This document shows positions 37,451 through 48,959 of a stretch of 64,000 nt of DNA, piece by piece. A program made the position numbers and the translations under genes. Within the stretch, counting starts at the first letter, position 1. Every line of letters begins with the position of its first letter. The DNA comes from Tamarix chinensis (lineage: Eukaryota > Streptophyta > Magnoliopsida > Caryophyllales > Tamaricaceae), in contig CM060173.1 of assembly GCA_030549775.1 (NCBI GenBank), positions 31,614,110 through 31,678,109 of the forward strand, written 5' to 3'. Under the pieces are notes generated by a model. That model did no database searches and was not told where the DNA came from. It was given only the letters and a program-made list of their open reading frames with translations.

Positions 37451-38633
37451 TGGCAATCAAAATTGCATGAGGTGCTAACACAGGCAGGTAAAGTTAGCAA
37501 AAGTTGACCCAACCCGTGTGATGTGACCTAATATAACCTGATAATTTTTATCAACCTAACCCGACTAGACGTAAACTTGAATATAATTGACCCAAACCAA
37601 CCAAAACCGACCCAAAATTGACTTATAACCCAACATCAACCCGGTTCGATAAAACCAAATTTGATATTAATGAGTTATGATAATAATAAAAAATACCATA
37701 TAACTTATTACTTATTTAAAGCTTTTAAAAATATATTACTTTATAAATTCTACTTATTTTTCATACATTTATTGTGGGCATACTTATTCACCAACAATAT
37801 TATATTTTTAGTAATTTTTTTTTGCATAAACATATAACATTAAAAAGTCATAATAATAAATAAATAATAGTTAATAACACATTTTTAATCACATACTTAT
37901 ATGAAGTCAAACTTATTTACTTATGAGGTTAATAAGTTAGATTAATTTTGAAAGTTAATGTCTGATTTGACCCACGTCTGATGTGATCCGATCAGAGATT
38001 AGCTCAGCCTGAACCTAACATGACCTGTCAAAAGCTAAAAAGATTTAATTCGTTATATTAATCCAAACCTGACCTATCAAATTAACTCGAATAAGAAATC
38101 ACCCAAACCTGAGCTTGTTTGGGCCAAACTCGACCCTACAAACTAACCCGAAATAATACAAACCCAATCTACTAAATTAACCTAATACAATTCAGACATG
38201 CAATGACTCAAACTTGAAAAATAAGATAATCAGAAATAACCAAAACCCAAAATAATCCGACGCAATCCAGAACCAACTTGGAAAGAAAAATGATGGTTAC
38301 AAAAAAAACGATGAACTTAAAATTAGAAAAATAAAAATGACACAATTGTTACATTGGTTGTGTTTGGCCGGCAGCTCTAAGTAGTTATACCGGAAACAGG
38401 TTTGTGGTTCGTGGAGGAAGTATAGGAGAAAAGATGGTTGGGATGGGGGAAGAAAAGGGTAAGCTAGAAATAAAGAGGATGGGTACTGACATCGTAACTA
38501 AACGAGGGTGGAATTATAGGTAGTTTAGATTTATATTTTTCATACAGTAAATTATTTGTTTTCTATAATATATAGCTGCCCTGATTAAAAATGAAAAAAG
38601 TTGGAGAGGAGGGAAAGAAATGAAGGAGACAAT
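37451..38633. repeat. Right flank of the LTR insertion, unit 1 copy
   Basis: Starts TGGCAATCAAAATTGC and is repeated at 43,059-44,242. It contains many degenerate ACCCGACC/CCAAACCTGA runs separated by AT-rich DNA. Similar CCCGACCC-rich repeats are common in plant non-autonomous elements, but no terminal repeats could be fixed. No coding. Confidence 0.5.
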
Positions 38634-38756
38634 TAGCATTCAGATCTATCACTCCAATCCAAATCTACCATTCATGACTCATAGATCAACAACTCATGCC
38701 TAACACTACCTCAATTATCAATGTTGAGAACCATTTTTAGCTTCAAGATCTAATGA

Positions 38757-41700
38757 TGTAACACCCCCATTTTTACTCCTAAAAATTTTTGTTTTGTAGA
38801 AGGGTTAATTACAACATAATGGGTATTACTGCCACACTCAGTATAAGTCTGGCATCCTCTACCATTCTTATACTAAGTGCTAAGGCTAAAACATTACTTT
38901 ACTTGAATAACATGATTAAAAAAGTCATAATACAGAGAATAATAAAAGAGTATGGTGCTAGTTAAAAGCAACATCAACAATCCACCGAAACTTAAGAGAG
39001 AAATTACATGAGGATATGAAAGTCCAAATACAATCTGAGACCACATAATAGAAGAGACACCAGATATTCCTACGCTCATCAAAACTGACTAACAACTTTC
39101 AATTGACTCAGAAGCTGGCCTACAAAGTCCACTGTCCATTGAATAGACAAGGGCCCACAAAAACAAAATCTTCAGTACTACAGTACCAAGCAACCTTTTA
39201 TACCAAACTAATATGATAAAACAGCATGGAACACATATAAGGCATACAACTAACATTATATAAGACATATATATACACATACAAGAATTGAAATACAATA
39301 GTCATTTAGATAATTAAATTCCATCTAGGTCACAGACTACTCATATTCATTCATTTGAAACTTTACCAAATGAACAATCCAAATATACTATCTGGAGTAT
39401 GATTAGAAGAAAACCCTGACATAATAACCGTAAGATATCATGACAATAAATGGTATAAACAATAATACATACATGAGATGATCCAAACTCAATAATCATA
39501 TAGATAAGCAATAGTCACCAAACTACATACTGTTCATGCGTGCTTATTTATAGTATAATAACACTTATCAACTAAGCATCCCAAGATGCTCTCTAAAGCA
39601 ATAATTAAAATCCAACTCTACACCACAATTATAATCTCTACAGCATAGTTCATGTTTTATCATCAATCCCCACCAATTACATACATCACAGGTATGTTTA
39701 CAGGTATAATATACTCAGATCCCTAAAATTACAAGTATACTTACAACTATAGTATAATAAAATACATAACATCACATGTATACTTACAAGTACAGAATGA
39801 TAAAATCCATAACATCACATGTATATTTACAAGTACAGTATGATAAAATCTATAACATCATAGGTATACTTACACATATAGTTTAATAACCAAATACATA
39901 ACGTCATAGGTATACTTACAGGTACAGTATAATAACCAAATACATAACATCACAGGTATACTTAGAGTTACAATATAATAACATCTTTAACCCCATAGGT
40001 ATACTTACAAGTATAGTATAATAAATTGCATAACCCCATAAGTATACTTACAAGTACAGTATGATAAAATTCGTATACATGCAGGTATAGTATGATAAAA
40101 TCCATAACATCATAGGTATACTTACAAGTACAGTGCAATAACCAAATAAATAACGTCACACGTATACTTACAAGTACAGTATAATAAAATCCATAACGTC
40201 ACAGGTATGCTCATAGACATAATACCAACACAGGTAGGCACAAAGGCTATTACTAAAACCACATGTAGGTACAAATGTTACTACTAAAACCACAGGTAGG
40301 CACAAAGGCTACTACCGAAACCATAGGTAGGCTACCAAAACAACAAGTAAGCACAAAGGCTACTACCAAACTAATCCAATATCTAATAATGATCATTCCA
40401 ATCCAATCATATAATTTTTAGTTTTATTTACTTGAGGGGATACAATAATAACCCAGTGATATAAAAGTACATCTATCATACCGATGCATAATGCATCATA
40501 GTACCCTCCAACCATCCAACCCAGAGGCATAATAGCACTCTGGTCATACTAATGCACAAGGCACACAGTGCCCTCCTCACATCAGATACCTAATCCTTAA
40601 GTATCGATACCCACTATAGGGCCTGTAGGTCACCTATAGAATAGACTAGGGCCTTACTAGGGCACAACCGGCACACTAGAAACCCAAACAAATCGAGAAA
40701 TCCTACCTCATCTCTAGGGTAGCTACCCCTAGAGAGAACCCATTCCCAAACTTGAGGTCTTCCAATTTACGTATTAGTATTTTTATAAGGCAATCACATA
40801 TAACATATATTACATAATTATTTTCATTTCCATACTTATATATTTTTCCTTTATTTACAATTATCTAGGCCAACCCTAAGGTCAATAGTCCAAAATGAGG
40901 TCAAGGTCAACCTATTAAAAGTATAAGGTCATCCTATATCCAATTATTTACATTTGGGTCCATTAGGCCAAAATGACCAAAATGCCCCTAAAACCAATAA
41001 TTACCAAATCATCATCCATTTGAATACTAAATCCATTTTATTTATTAATTTGTCATGAAAATGCTAAAATGAAGTAATTTAATTATTTATTATTCAATTT
41101 AAATTATCAGTTGTGTCAAAAGACTATTTTGCCCTTACACCTGTTTCTGCATACAAAACCCTATCATACACTTTTAATACGTACAAAACACATGGTCACA
41201 TAATAAACAACAGATAATACATATTAGACATGACTTTTAGTATAAATATCATAATACACTAAAAATGGTTAAATTGCCTTTAGGGCACACATCTATAATA
41301 GTTATTCCATAATTATCATATAAAATATTTTTCTATCATTAGAATCATTTTAACCATACTTTTGGACCTGAAATATTTTACCTTAGATAACATGCTCGTT
41401 TTAACAATTTTCATAATAATTAACACATAATTATGTTGAAATAAATCATGCTTAACATATTTCATACACCAAAAATCCTAATGTGTTATCATGCAATATT
41501 TATCATTTTAGTATGGTATAATGGTTACTCAAATTCTAGCAAAAATATAGAAATAGCGGTATCCATTAAAAATTATTTGGTTCTACTAATCAACTTTTGT
41601 ACTTAAAAATAATACCACAATTGTTGAGTTAATATATATTAAATAAAAAATAATTATAGAAATAAAATATTTATTTTTAAAAAAATTACCAAAATACCCT

Positions 41701-43053
41701 TACATTTATTATAGGTACTAAAATTTGCTAAAAACAACACACACAACTCACGCTGTCAGCGTGAGCCATGCATGCTGAGAAGGCTTGGGCTATTGGATGG
41801 GTGAGGGGGCTATAAGGGTGAGGTAGGGAGAGGTGGTAGCCGATGGGTGCAATGGTGTTGGTCGGTGGTCGGTGGTGGAGGGATGTTGGTTGTGGCTGTA
41901 GAAAGTATGGCTATAGCTCGGTGGTGGAGGATATTGGTTGCGCTGCAAGGGCTCGGTTGAGTGTGGCAGAAGTGGTGGATGAATATTCGGGAAGGGGAGA
42001 AGGGAGAAGAGGAAGAAGGTAGTGGTTCAGTGGTGGAGTTACTGTGGCTAATAAGTGGTGGAGGGTTGGAGCTGCAGCTGCTGGTGGTCTCAAGAGAAGG
42101 AGAAAGAAGAGGAGGAAGGGTGGAGACTTGGGCAGTTTTGTGATGTAGGGAAGGGATTAGCTTGCAGGGCTCAGTTTGGTGGTGGCTCGAAGGGAGGTGC
42201 AGGTTGAGGTTGTGGGTTGCGACAAACGACAGATGCAATGTAGGGAGGCTGGTTGGATTGGTTTGGTGGTGGTGTGTGCATGGTGCTTCTACTGAGGTGG
42301 GTTGGTTGTGCTGTACGATGGGGGTGCTAGGCAAGGATGGGGAGGTTGTGTGCTGCTAGGTGGTTGTGGGCTAGTTGTGCTGGACGGGAACCACGGGCAG
42401 GAAGAAGGGGAATATGGGTTGTTTGTTTAGGGTGTTTGCGTGTGTATGTATAATACATTGGGGCTATTTGGGCGAGGGGTTAGCTGTGAGTGTGTGTGAG
42501 GTTGGGAGGGTTGGTTGGCTTGGGGAACTACTAGAAGGATGGGCTGAAAAGGAATAGGGGTTGGATTGGAGTGTGCGTGAGTGTAGCGTGTATATGTATG
42601 TATAAATGTAGAGGGTTGAGATGAGGTGACGGGTTGAGTGAAGTAAGGAAATGAGGGAGACATGGAGTGTAGATGGTAGAGTAGGAAGTAGCCATTTAAA
42701 TTTTTCATTTCGGATTTAGATAATTCGGGAAAAATAATCTGGATTAGGACAGGTTTAAAAAGAGTCGGGAAGAGTAAAATAATAAGGAATAAATTTTAGG
42801 AAATTATTTTTGGGTTACGAATCAAAAGATTATTAGTAAAATAATTTAGGATAAGATTTATGGGTATAAACTAGGATTAAAATTAATAGTTCAATTTCTA
42901 TCAACATTTTAACCTGATTAAATTTATATCTAAACCATTGTAATAATACGAATAATAATAACACTTTTAATACTAAACCTCCTAAAATAATAATTATAAC
43001 TAATCATACGATTATTAATTTATAATTAACATTTCTAAAAATGGGGTATTACA
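38757..43053. mobile_element. Solo long LTR copy B (4,297 bp), target duplication AATGA
   Basis: The cleanest copy of the family. Starts TGTAACACCCCC, ends GGGGTATTACA, with AATGA at 38,752-38,756 and 43,054-43,058. No internal region and no partner LTR inside unit 2. LTRs this long suggest Tat/Retand-like or LARD elements. It provides the uninterrupted reference for the gypsy insertion site and the chimeric arrangement in unit 1. The 174-codon minus frame at 41,810-42,334 lies in G-rich low-complexity DNA and is not a gene. Confidence 0.85.
39690..40210. repeat. 43-46-bp minisatellite, copy B
   Basis: Orthologous to 23,054-23,590 with nearly the same unit order. The adjoining CACAGGTAGGCACAAAGGCT array (about 40,216-40,370) has two more units than in copy A. 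Confidence 0.85.
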
Positions 43054-43058
43054 AATGA

Positions 43059-44242
43059 TGGCAATCATAATTGCATGAGGCGCTAACACAAACAGGTAAA
43101 GTTAGCAAAAGTTGACCCAACCCGTGTGACGTGACTTGATATAACCCGATAATTTTTATCAACCTAACCCGACTAGACGTAAACTTGAATATAATTGACC
43201 CAACCCAACCCAACCCGACCCAAACTTGACTTGTAACCCGACGTCAACCCGGTTCGATAAAACCAAATTTGATATTAATGAGTTATGATAATAAAAAATA
43301 ACATATAACTTATTACTTATTTAAAGCTTTTAAAAATATATTGCTTTATAAATTCTACTTATTTTTCTTACATTTATTGTGGGCATACTTATTCACCAAC
43401 AATATTATATTTTTAGTAATTTTTTTTTGCATAAACATATAACATTAAAAAGTCATAATAATAAATAAATAACAGTTAATAATACATTTTTAATCACATA
43501 CTTATATGAAGTCAAACTTAATGCTTACTTATGAGGTTAATAAGTTAGATTAATTTTGATAGTCAATGTCTGATTTGACCTATGTCTGATGTGATCCGAT
43601 CTGAAATTAGCTCGACCTGAACCTAACACGACCCGTCAAAACCTAAAAAGATTTAATTCGTTAAATTAATCCAAACCTGACCTATCAGATTAACTCGAAT
43701 AAGAAATCACCCGAACCCGAGCTTGTTTGGGCCAAACTCGACCCGATAAACTAACCCAAAATAATACAAACCCAATCTAGTAAATTAATCTAATACAATT
43801 CAGACGTGCAATGACTCAAACTTGAACAATAAGATAATCGAAAATAACCAAACCCCAAAATAATACGACGCAACCTAGAACCAACCTGCAAAGAAAATTG
43901 ATGGTTACAAAATAAAAACGATGAACTCAAAATTAGAAAAATAAAAGTGACACAATTGTTACATTGGTTGTGTTTGGCCGGCGGCTCTAATTATGTTGTA
44001 GCGGAAACAGGTTTGTGGTTCGTGGAAGAAGTCTGGGAGAAAAGATGGTTGGGATGGGGAAAGAGAAGGGCAAACTGGAAAGAAAGAGGGCGGGTGACAT
44101 CGTAACTAAACGAGGGTGGTATTATGGGTAGTTTAAATTTATATTTTTCATATGGTAAATTATTTGCTTTCTATAATATATAGCTGCCCCCGATTAAAAA
44201 AGATAAAAGTTGGAGAGGAGGGAAAGAAATGAAGGAGACAAT
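43059..44242. repeat. Right flank of the LTR insertion, unit 2 copy
   Basis: Same sequence as 37,451-38,633 at roughly 94-95% identity by eye, ending at the right edge of the tandem duplication. Confidence 0.6.
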
Positions 44243-44246
44243 TAGC

Positions 44247-46247
44247 TGGGATTGGAATGCCGGTAGAATACTCATTCATCTATAAATATCAACATATGTT
44301 TCACATTGTACTCGTTTGTTTATAAATAAATACAGGGTATCAGATACGTACAGCAGAAAATCTAGTAATCTTTAATATTTAGATATATATGTGTATGTAT
44401 ATGATCTTATGTGGATCACCGTTTTTGTTTTGAGAAGGGATAGCGACAACAATGAAGGCCGAGTTTAGAGATTCTTATATTTACTAAAGTTAGTACCCGA
44501 TCCTAATAATCTATAAAATGAGAATATATTTCACTGACGTATAGTTTCTTAATTTTTAATAAGTATTACAACATAAAATAAAATAATATAATTATTTTTT
44601 AAATAAGTATAGATAAAAGTTATAAATAGTAAAATTCTTGCTAGAAATGGGGTCAATCAAGTGACCTACATCTTCAGTGTCCGAATCTACGCCGAAAGTA
44701 GAGCGAAATTAGATCACGTATGTGGAGACATAATTTGCCTATAAAATACCGGAGTGGTAAGTTCATTAAATTAAAGGAAAACATTAATCAGGTTATTGCT
44801 CCTTTCCCCCGCTCATCCGGTAATTGTAAACAAACAGTGGAACCGAATTAGATGGATGGACCGATGCACTTTTATTAAGGCCGAACGGGTCCTGTCGTCA
44901 CTCCTTCTGCCGCTGTACCGGGTTCCATGCAGTTATAATTCCATCGTATGGCACTGCCCTTCGTGCAGCCTCAGACAGGATAAGGTCAAGAGGCGTCCCC
45001 GTATCCATCAATTAATTACTAACGCACCCACGTCGCCGTACTATTATTACCACCGTCGGTCGGAGAGAGTGAATTTCCACGGTCGCTATAAGAAAATAGT
45101 AATACACGCTTGCGGTCGTCATCGGTCGAAGAATCCTCCTCTCCATCTGTTCCATCAGACTAAACGGGGAAGGAGATTAAGGTTCGTACAATAATACAAG
45201 GGATGCTACATAACCTATGACCTAATTATACGAAAATTGTTCTCCTCATGCATTCCGTACAATAATAAGTCAACGGGCCGGGCGAAAAAGGGCAAAAAAA
45301 AAAAAAAAAACAGTTCAATTCGTGATCGATCTCCAACCTCAATCTAATCAGCTGTCAGCAATCGTTAATTTTCTGGAAAATGTTCCGGATAGAGTATGAT
45401 ATCGGAATGCAAAAATATATGTGTAGATATGGAACTACTGTGGACCTTAATTGAAAGGCCAGCATTTATACGTGGGTATATCCGAAACAGCGAGTGGCGA
45501 AGATAATGGACGGCATCGTGCAGTGCAGAGGGAACAAAATCGGTGAGGCCAATTAAGTATATTCATATAATAATAATAATAATAATAATACAAAAAAGGT
45601 AAACAAATAGTCGATACACGTAAAAGCACCTAGCTACTAATTAATAACTTTAAATATTCCCATTAATGGGTAAGTGGAATTTAGGCCGTTAATAAATAGG
45701 AATAGGATTGTGAACCTCCTCCGGCTTACGCACGCACAAGCACGACGAACGTGCGGGGCCTTTCCTTTCACTATCGTTTTAATAATGTTGTGACCGATTC
45801 GCGACAGATTCATAGATAGTTTAATGACCAGAAATATATGTGAATATATATTTAAATAAATATAGTATTGATGATGGAACACAGTTCTAGAAAATGATCG
45901 TCTTATCTATCCTGTTTAGGGCCTTTATTAAGACCATTGGGTAGATAGAATCATAGAAACCTGATGACATCATGGTAAAGACAAAAGAAGAAGAAGAAGA
46001 AGAAGAAGAAGGATGATGAAGAATTGAAGATATTTGACGGGTCCGTTCGTTTTGAGTGGCGTTCTCAGTGTGTGTGTGTGGGGTGGGGGGGTGTGTTTAA
46101 AGTGGAGGCAAGAGAAGTGGACGGTACCAGTTAAAGTACATGTTGACAAATCATGTGGTAAGAGGGTTTTTCCCCCGCCCCTCTCCACTTTAGATAGTGG
46201 ATGATGGATTATATATCGTAAAGAGAATGAACACCGCTTTGCATTCA

Positions 46248-46286
<39 letters not shown>

Positions 46287-46999
46287 GATTAAGGTTTATA
46301 GTCAGAAAAAGGTCGTAAGTATATGGTAGGATGTTGCATCTCTTCTCCTCTTTGTTTTTGTATTTGTTCTATTTATTAATTTTTTACTAATTTATTCATT
46401 TTTTTCTAAGAATTTTAAAAAATCAATATTTTTTTTTATATTGGTATATTAATTTATTCCATCATTTACAGTATAAAAAATGAGTAGGGGGGGATTTCGA
46501 ATCAGAACACGTATTTTTCTTCGCTTTTAAGTACTTGGATCTCAAACTTTGAATTATTTTAATTTCCATCAATATCAGAAATTAAGCTATTTTAAATATA
46601 TATATATATGCTTCATTTTTAAATGAAAGTGGTTCTCGTCCTTCATTTGTTTTGTCATTTTCATCCAATCGGATCTTTTTCGTTTGTTCCGGTCATCCAA
46701 ACATCTAAAACTACACCCTCCCTAGCTAGGATCATAACTATTATGTTTGTTCATTAATTAAAGAACAATATCCGACCGACAAGAAACATGATTTAAAGTG
46801 CGTGCCACATACATTTAACATGGATGGGCAAAAATTATTGGATCGCTTATCCAACTCCATCCTCGGTAGATGCGTCTACAAATCCAAAGACAACCTTAAT
46901 TCACTCACTCATCTCCCCTGTTCTTTTATTTCCAAGACCTTATATATATATTATAAGTATATATACATTGCATCACCTTCAAACTTTCAGAATGTTCTA
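44247..46999. other. Low-copy intergenic DNA upstream of the bZIP gene
   Basis: No recognisable gene. It holds short microsatellites: AAT (45,568-45,590), GAA/AGA (about 45,985-46,012), GT/GGGG (46,070-46,095) and AT (46,249-46,283). A 132-codon plus frame at 44,796-45,194 shows no known motif. Composition is less repetitive than to the left, marking the edge of a gene island. Confidence 0.4.
46249..46283. repeat. (AT)n microsatellite
   Basis: About 17 pure TA units. Confidence 0.9.
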
Positions 47000-47007
47000 G
47001 ACGCAAT

Positions 47008-47361
47008 TAGGGGTGTTGACAAACCAAGCCGGCTCGCGAGCTTTTTCGGCTCGGCTCGTTAACGGCTCGGTTCGGCTCGACTCGCTTATTAAACAAGCTT
47101 AAAAATTAGGCTCGAGCTCGGCTCGATTATTAAACAAATAAAGTTTGAGCCTACTAAATTTAGGCTCGAGCTCGTTTAGAGTACAAAAGCTCGTGAGCTC
47201 GGCTCGTTTACCACCAAAGCTCGAGAGTCGGCTCGACTCGTTAAAAGTTCAATTCGTTTATAAACAAACCAAGCTCGAGCTTTATTTTTAGGCTCGTTTA
47301 GTAAACGAACCAAGCCCAAACCTACCCCGGCTCGGCTCGATTCGGTTCGTTAACAGCCCTA
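47008..47361. mobile_element. hAT-type MITE (354 bp), 8-bp target duplication
   Basis: Flanked by a perfect 8-bp duplication GACGCAAT (47,000-47,007 and 47,362-47,369), the hallmark of hAT transposition. Terminal inverted repeats are TAGGGGTGTTGACAAACC at the left and TAGGGCTGTTAACGAACC read inward from the right. The interior is packed with GGCTCG/CGAGCC motifs on both strands. No coding. It lies about 1 kb upstream of the bZIP start. Confidence 0.88.
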
Positions 47362-47369
47362 GACGCAAT

Positions 47370-48092
47370 ACATATGACGTAAGACGGGTCCCGTCGGCTT
47401 AGCTCGGTATACGTATACACACACACGCACACACTCATCGGCAGATTAATTGGTAGAGGCATTAATTAACCAATGCCCGTTTACTTTAATTCATCTATAT
47501 ATACGGCTAATTAAGCATGCAGCAGCGCACCAATCAGATCCTTTCCTGAAAAGAACTGGTATATGTACACACACACTCGCACACGCACCATATCAATCCT
47601 TTCAAGCATACAGCCACAGGTCATTGCCGCCATCCTGTATCAAAAACCTTACAGTTGACTCTTGAAACAGGCAATCGAACTTTTGACGCGCGACTGATTG
47701 ATGCGATGAAAAGGAAAAGAAAACACACACACACACACAAAACCGTTAGCCAGCGAATGGCAATGCAATTAGGTTTCTGACGTAGGCCAATATCTGACAA
47801 CGCAACGTACCCTACCACAGCCGATGGACCGACCGAGTGCTTTCTTGAGTCATCATCCAAACTAGCTAATTGATGTAGAAAGAAACACACCCTCCTCCGT
47901 CGATAAACTGCTTTCATAATTAATTTGCTTCCCAGCCTAAATCATCTTCGTCTTGTCTAATCCCTCGACCCTGTTCCGGCCAAGCACACTGTCCGTCAGC
48001 GGCTTTAAGAATGCACCATCTTTAATTAATATAATAATCGTGATTAGGGGGAAAAAAGAAAGAAAAAGAAAACGCATGCATGCCTAATAACC
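47370..48092. other. bZIP upstream region, no gene
   Basis: No coding pattern. It contains TGACGTAA (47,375-47,382) and TGACGTAG (47,778-47,785), both TGACG-type bZIP recognition cores, and CA-dinucleotide runs near 47,565 and 47,725. Confidence 0.4.
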
Positions 48093-48230
48093 TGACGTCA
48101 TATATCAACTCGAACAGTTTTGACAAACAGCTTACTCACGCGAGCATCCGGTGCTGCCCCATACTTTTCCATCGTCGTCATCCATGTTTGGCCCACCATA
48201 GTATTTTAGCAGCCCTCTCTATAATAAATA
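48093..48230 (+). promoter_or_regulatory. Putative bZIP promoter: TGACGTCA and TATA-like box
   Basis: The palindrome TGACGTCA (48,093-48,100) is a classic high-affinity site for plant bZIP dimers. TATAATAAATA at 48,220-48,230 is a plausible TATA box, followed by a pyrimidine patch (48,232-48,250) typical of plant core promoters. The implied leader of roughly 100 nt contains no upstream ATG. The assignment rests on motif and spacing only. Confidence 0.45.
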
Positions 48231-48365
48231 AGACCCCCCCTCCTCTCTCCGTACTTCGCATCGCCCATTTTCTGCATACCTAATAATTTAGCCAATTAAC
48301 ACCGAGAAGCAATATACGTAGTACCCTACCCTGGGGGCATCGTCTCCTCCTCCTCCACTTACCAC

Positions 48366-48959
48366 ATGGCTACCGAAACTCCAATGCTAACCGCATCTAA
48401 TCTCGGACTGCTGCAGGCCAACCTCGCAGCCGCACACCACCTGAACGGGTTCTTCGGTAATTTACACACTCCCGTCGATCAACCCTTAATTCCCAACGCC
48501 CACGGTTCTACTCTCACACCACGGTCCTCGTGGTTCATCGGCCATACCTCAGCATCCGACGTCGAAGCAGACCATCGAGAGCTTCAGAAGGCTATCAGCG
48601 AAAGGAAGCTGAGGCGGATGATTTCAAACCGAGAATCCGCTCGGAGGTCCAGGATGAGGAAGCAGAAGTATGTCGACCAACTCTGGTCGCAAATGCTGTG
48701 GCTACAAGATGAGAACCAAGACCTCATGGAGAAGCTGAATCGCGTCACGGAGAGCCACGGCAGGATCCTTGAGGAGAATACGTGGCTCAAGAAGGAAGCT
48801 TCCGACCTCCGTCAGATAATCGGCACCCTTGATCATCTCATCAGGAGCCCTTACAACGATCCTAAAGACTTGGAAGGGTTTTCATGTAACGCCGCTCATC
48901 TAAGAGCCGAATCCGTAAGCCAATGCATCAACAATGGAATCTCCTTCTCTGAGAATTGA
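48366..48959 (+). CDS. bZIP transcription factor, plant group S (bZIP43-like)
   Basis: A 197-residue, intronless frame. Residues 80-100 form the basic region (ERKLRRMISNRESARRSRMR), with the invariant N88-x7-R96. L106 follows nine residues later and starts the zipper: L106, L113, L120, V127, I134, L141, L148. Such proteins dimerise and bind ACGT-core DNA in the nucleus. The size, lack of introns, long zipper and WSQ..WL..EN motif after the basic region match group-S members of the bZIP42/43/48 type. The start context CCACATGGCT is favourable, and no in-frame upstream ATG exists in the short leader. It is the only intact host gene in the window. There is no sucrose-control uORF upstream, arguing against the S1 translational-control subset. 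Exact orthology needs a tree. Confidence 0.95.
   Translation: MATETPMLTASNLGLLQANLAAAHHLNGFFGNLHTPVDQPLIPNAHGSTLTPRSSWFIGHTSASDVEADHRELQKAISERKLRRMISNRESARRSRMRKQKYVDQLWSQMLWLQDENQDLMEKLNRVTESHGRILEENTWLKKEASDLRQIIGTLDHLIRSPYNDPKDLEGFSCNAAHLRAESVSQCINNGISFSEN

Larger units (their letters stand above)
22004..38637 (+). repeat. Tandem segmental duplication, unit 1
   Basis: The unit runs from TAGCATTCAGATC through a long LTR and its derivatives to GGAGACAATTAGC. Unit 2 (38,634-44,246) repeats the outer parts at about 97% identity over the first 120 bp (3 differences seen) with similarly high identity over the next 3 kb. At the junction the three sequences share TAGC: TAGTAGCATT at the left edge, ATTAGCATT at the unit boundary and ATTAGCTGGG at the right edge. 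A 4-bp microhomology therefore joins the units. Unit 1 is longer because it holds the gypsy element, a foreign LTR fragment and an extra partial LTR. Confidence 0.85.
38634..44246 (+). repeat. Tandem segmental duplication, unit 2
   Basis: Second copy of the 22,004 locus: left flank (38,634-38,756), solo LTR (38,757-43,053), right flank (43,054-44,246). It is followed by single-copy sequence TGGGATTGG. Differences from unit 1 include one extra pair of 31-bp minisatellite units (about 40,235-40,300) and a deletion of roughly 40 bp near 41,310 relative to about 24,620-24,660. Confidence 0.85.

Noticed and set aside
41810..42334. 174-codon minus frame, and the similar 164-codon frame at 36,093-36,587
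   Set aside because: Both are in the G-rich part of the same repeated LTR; Thr/Pro/Ser-rich translation reflects composition, and the LTR is non-coding.
44796..45194. 132-codon plus-strand frame in low-copy DNA upstream of the bZIP gene
   Set aside because: No domain, signal peptide or family pattern recognised; tyrosine and arginine runs look like chance. Kept only as intergenic DNA.
48080..48283. 67-codon frame upstream of the bZIP start as a possible sucrose-control uORF
   Set aside because: Its sequence lacks the conserved sucrose-control peptide pattern and it spans the predicted TATA box, so it is probably not in the mRNA.
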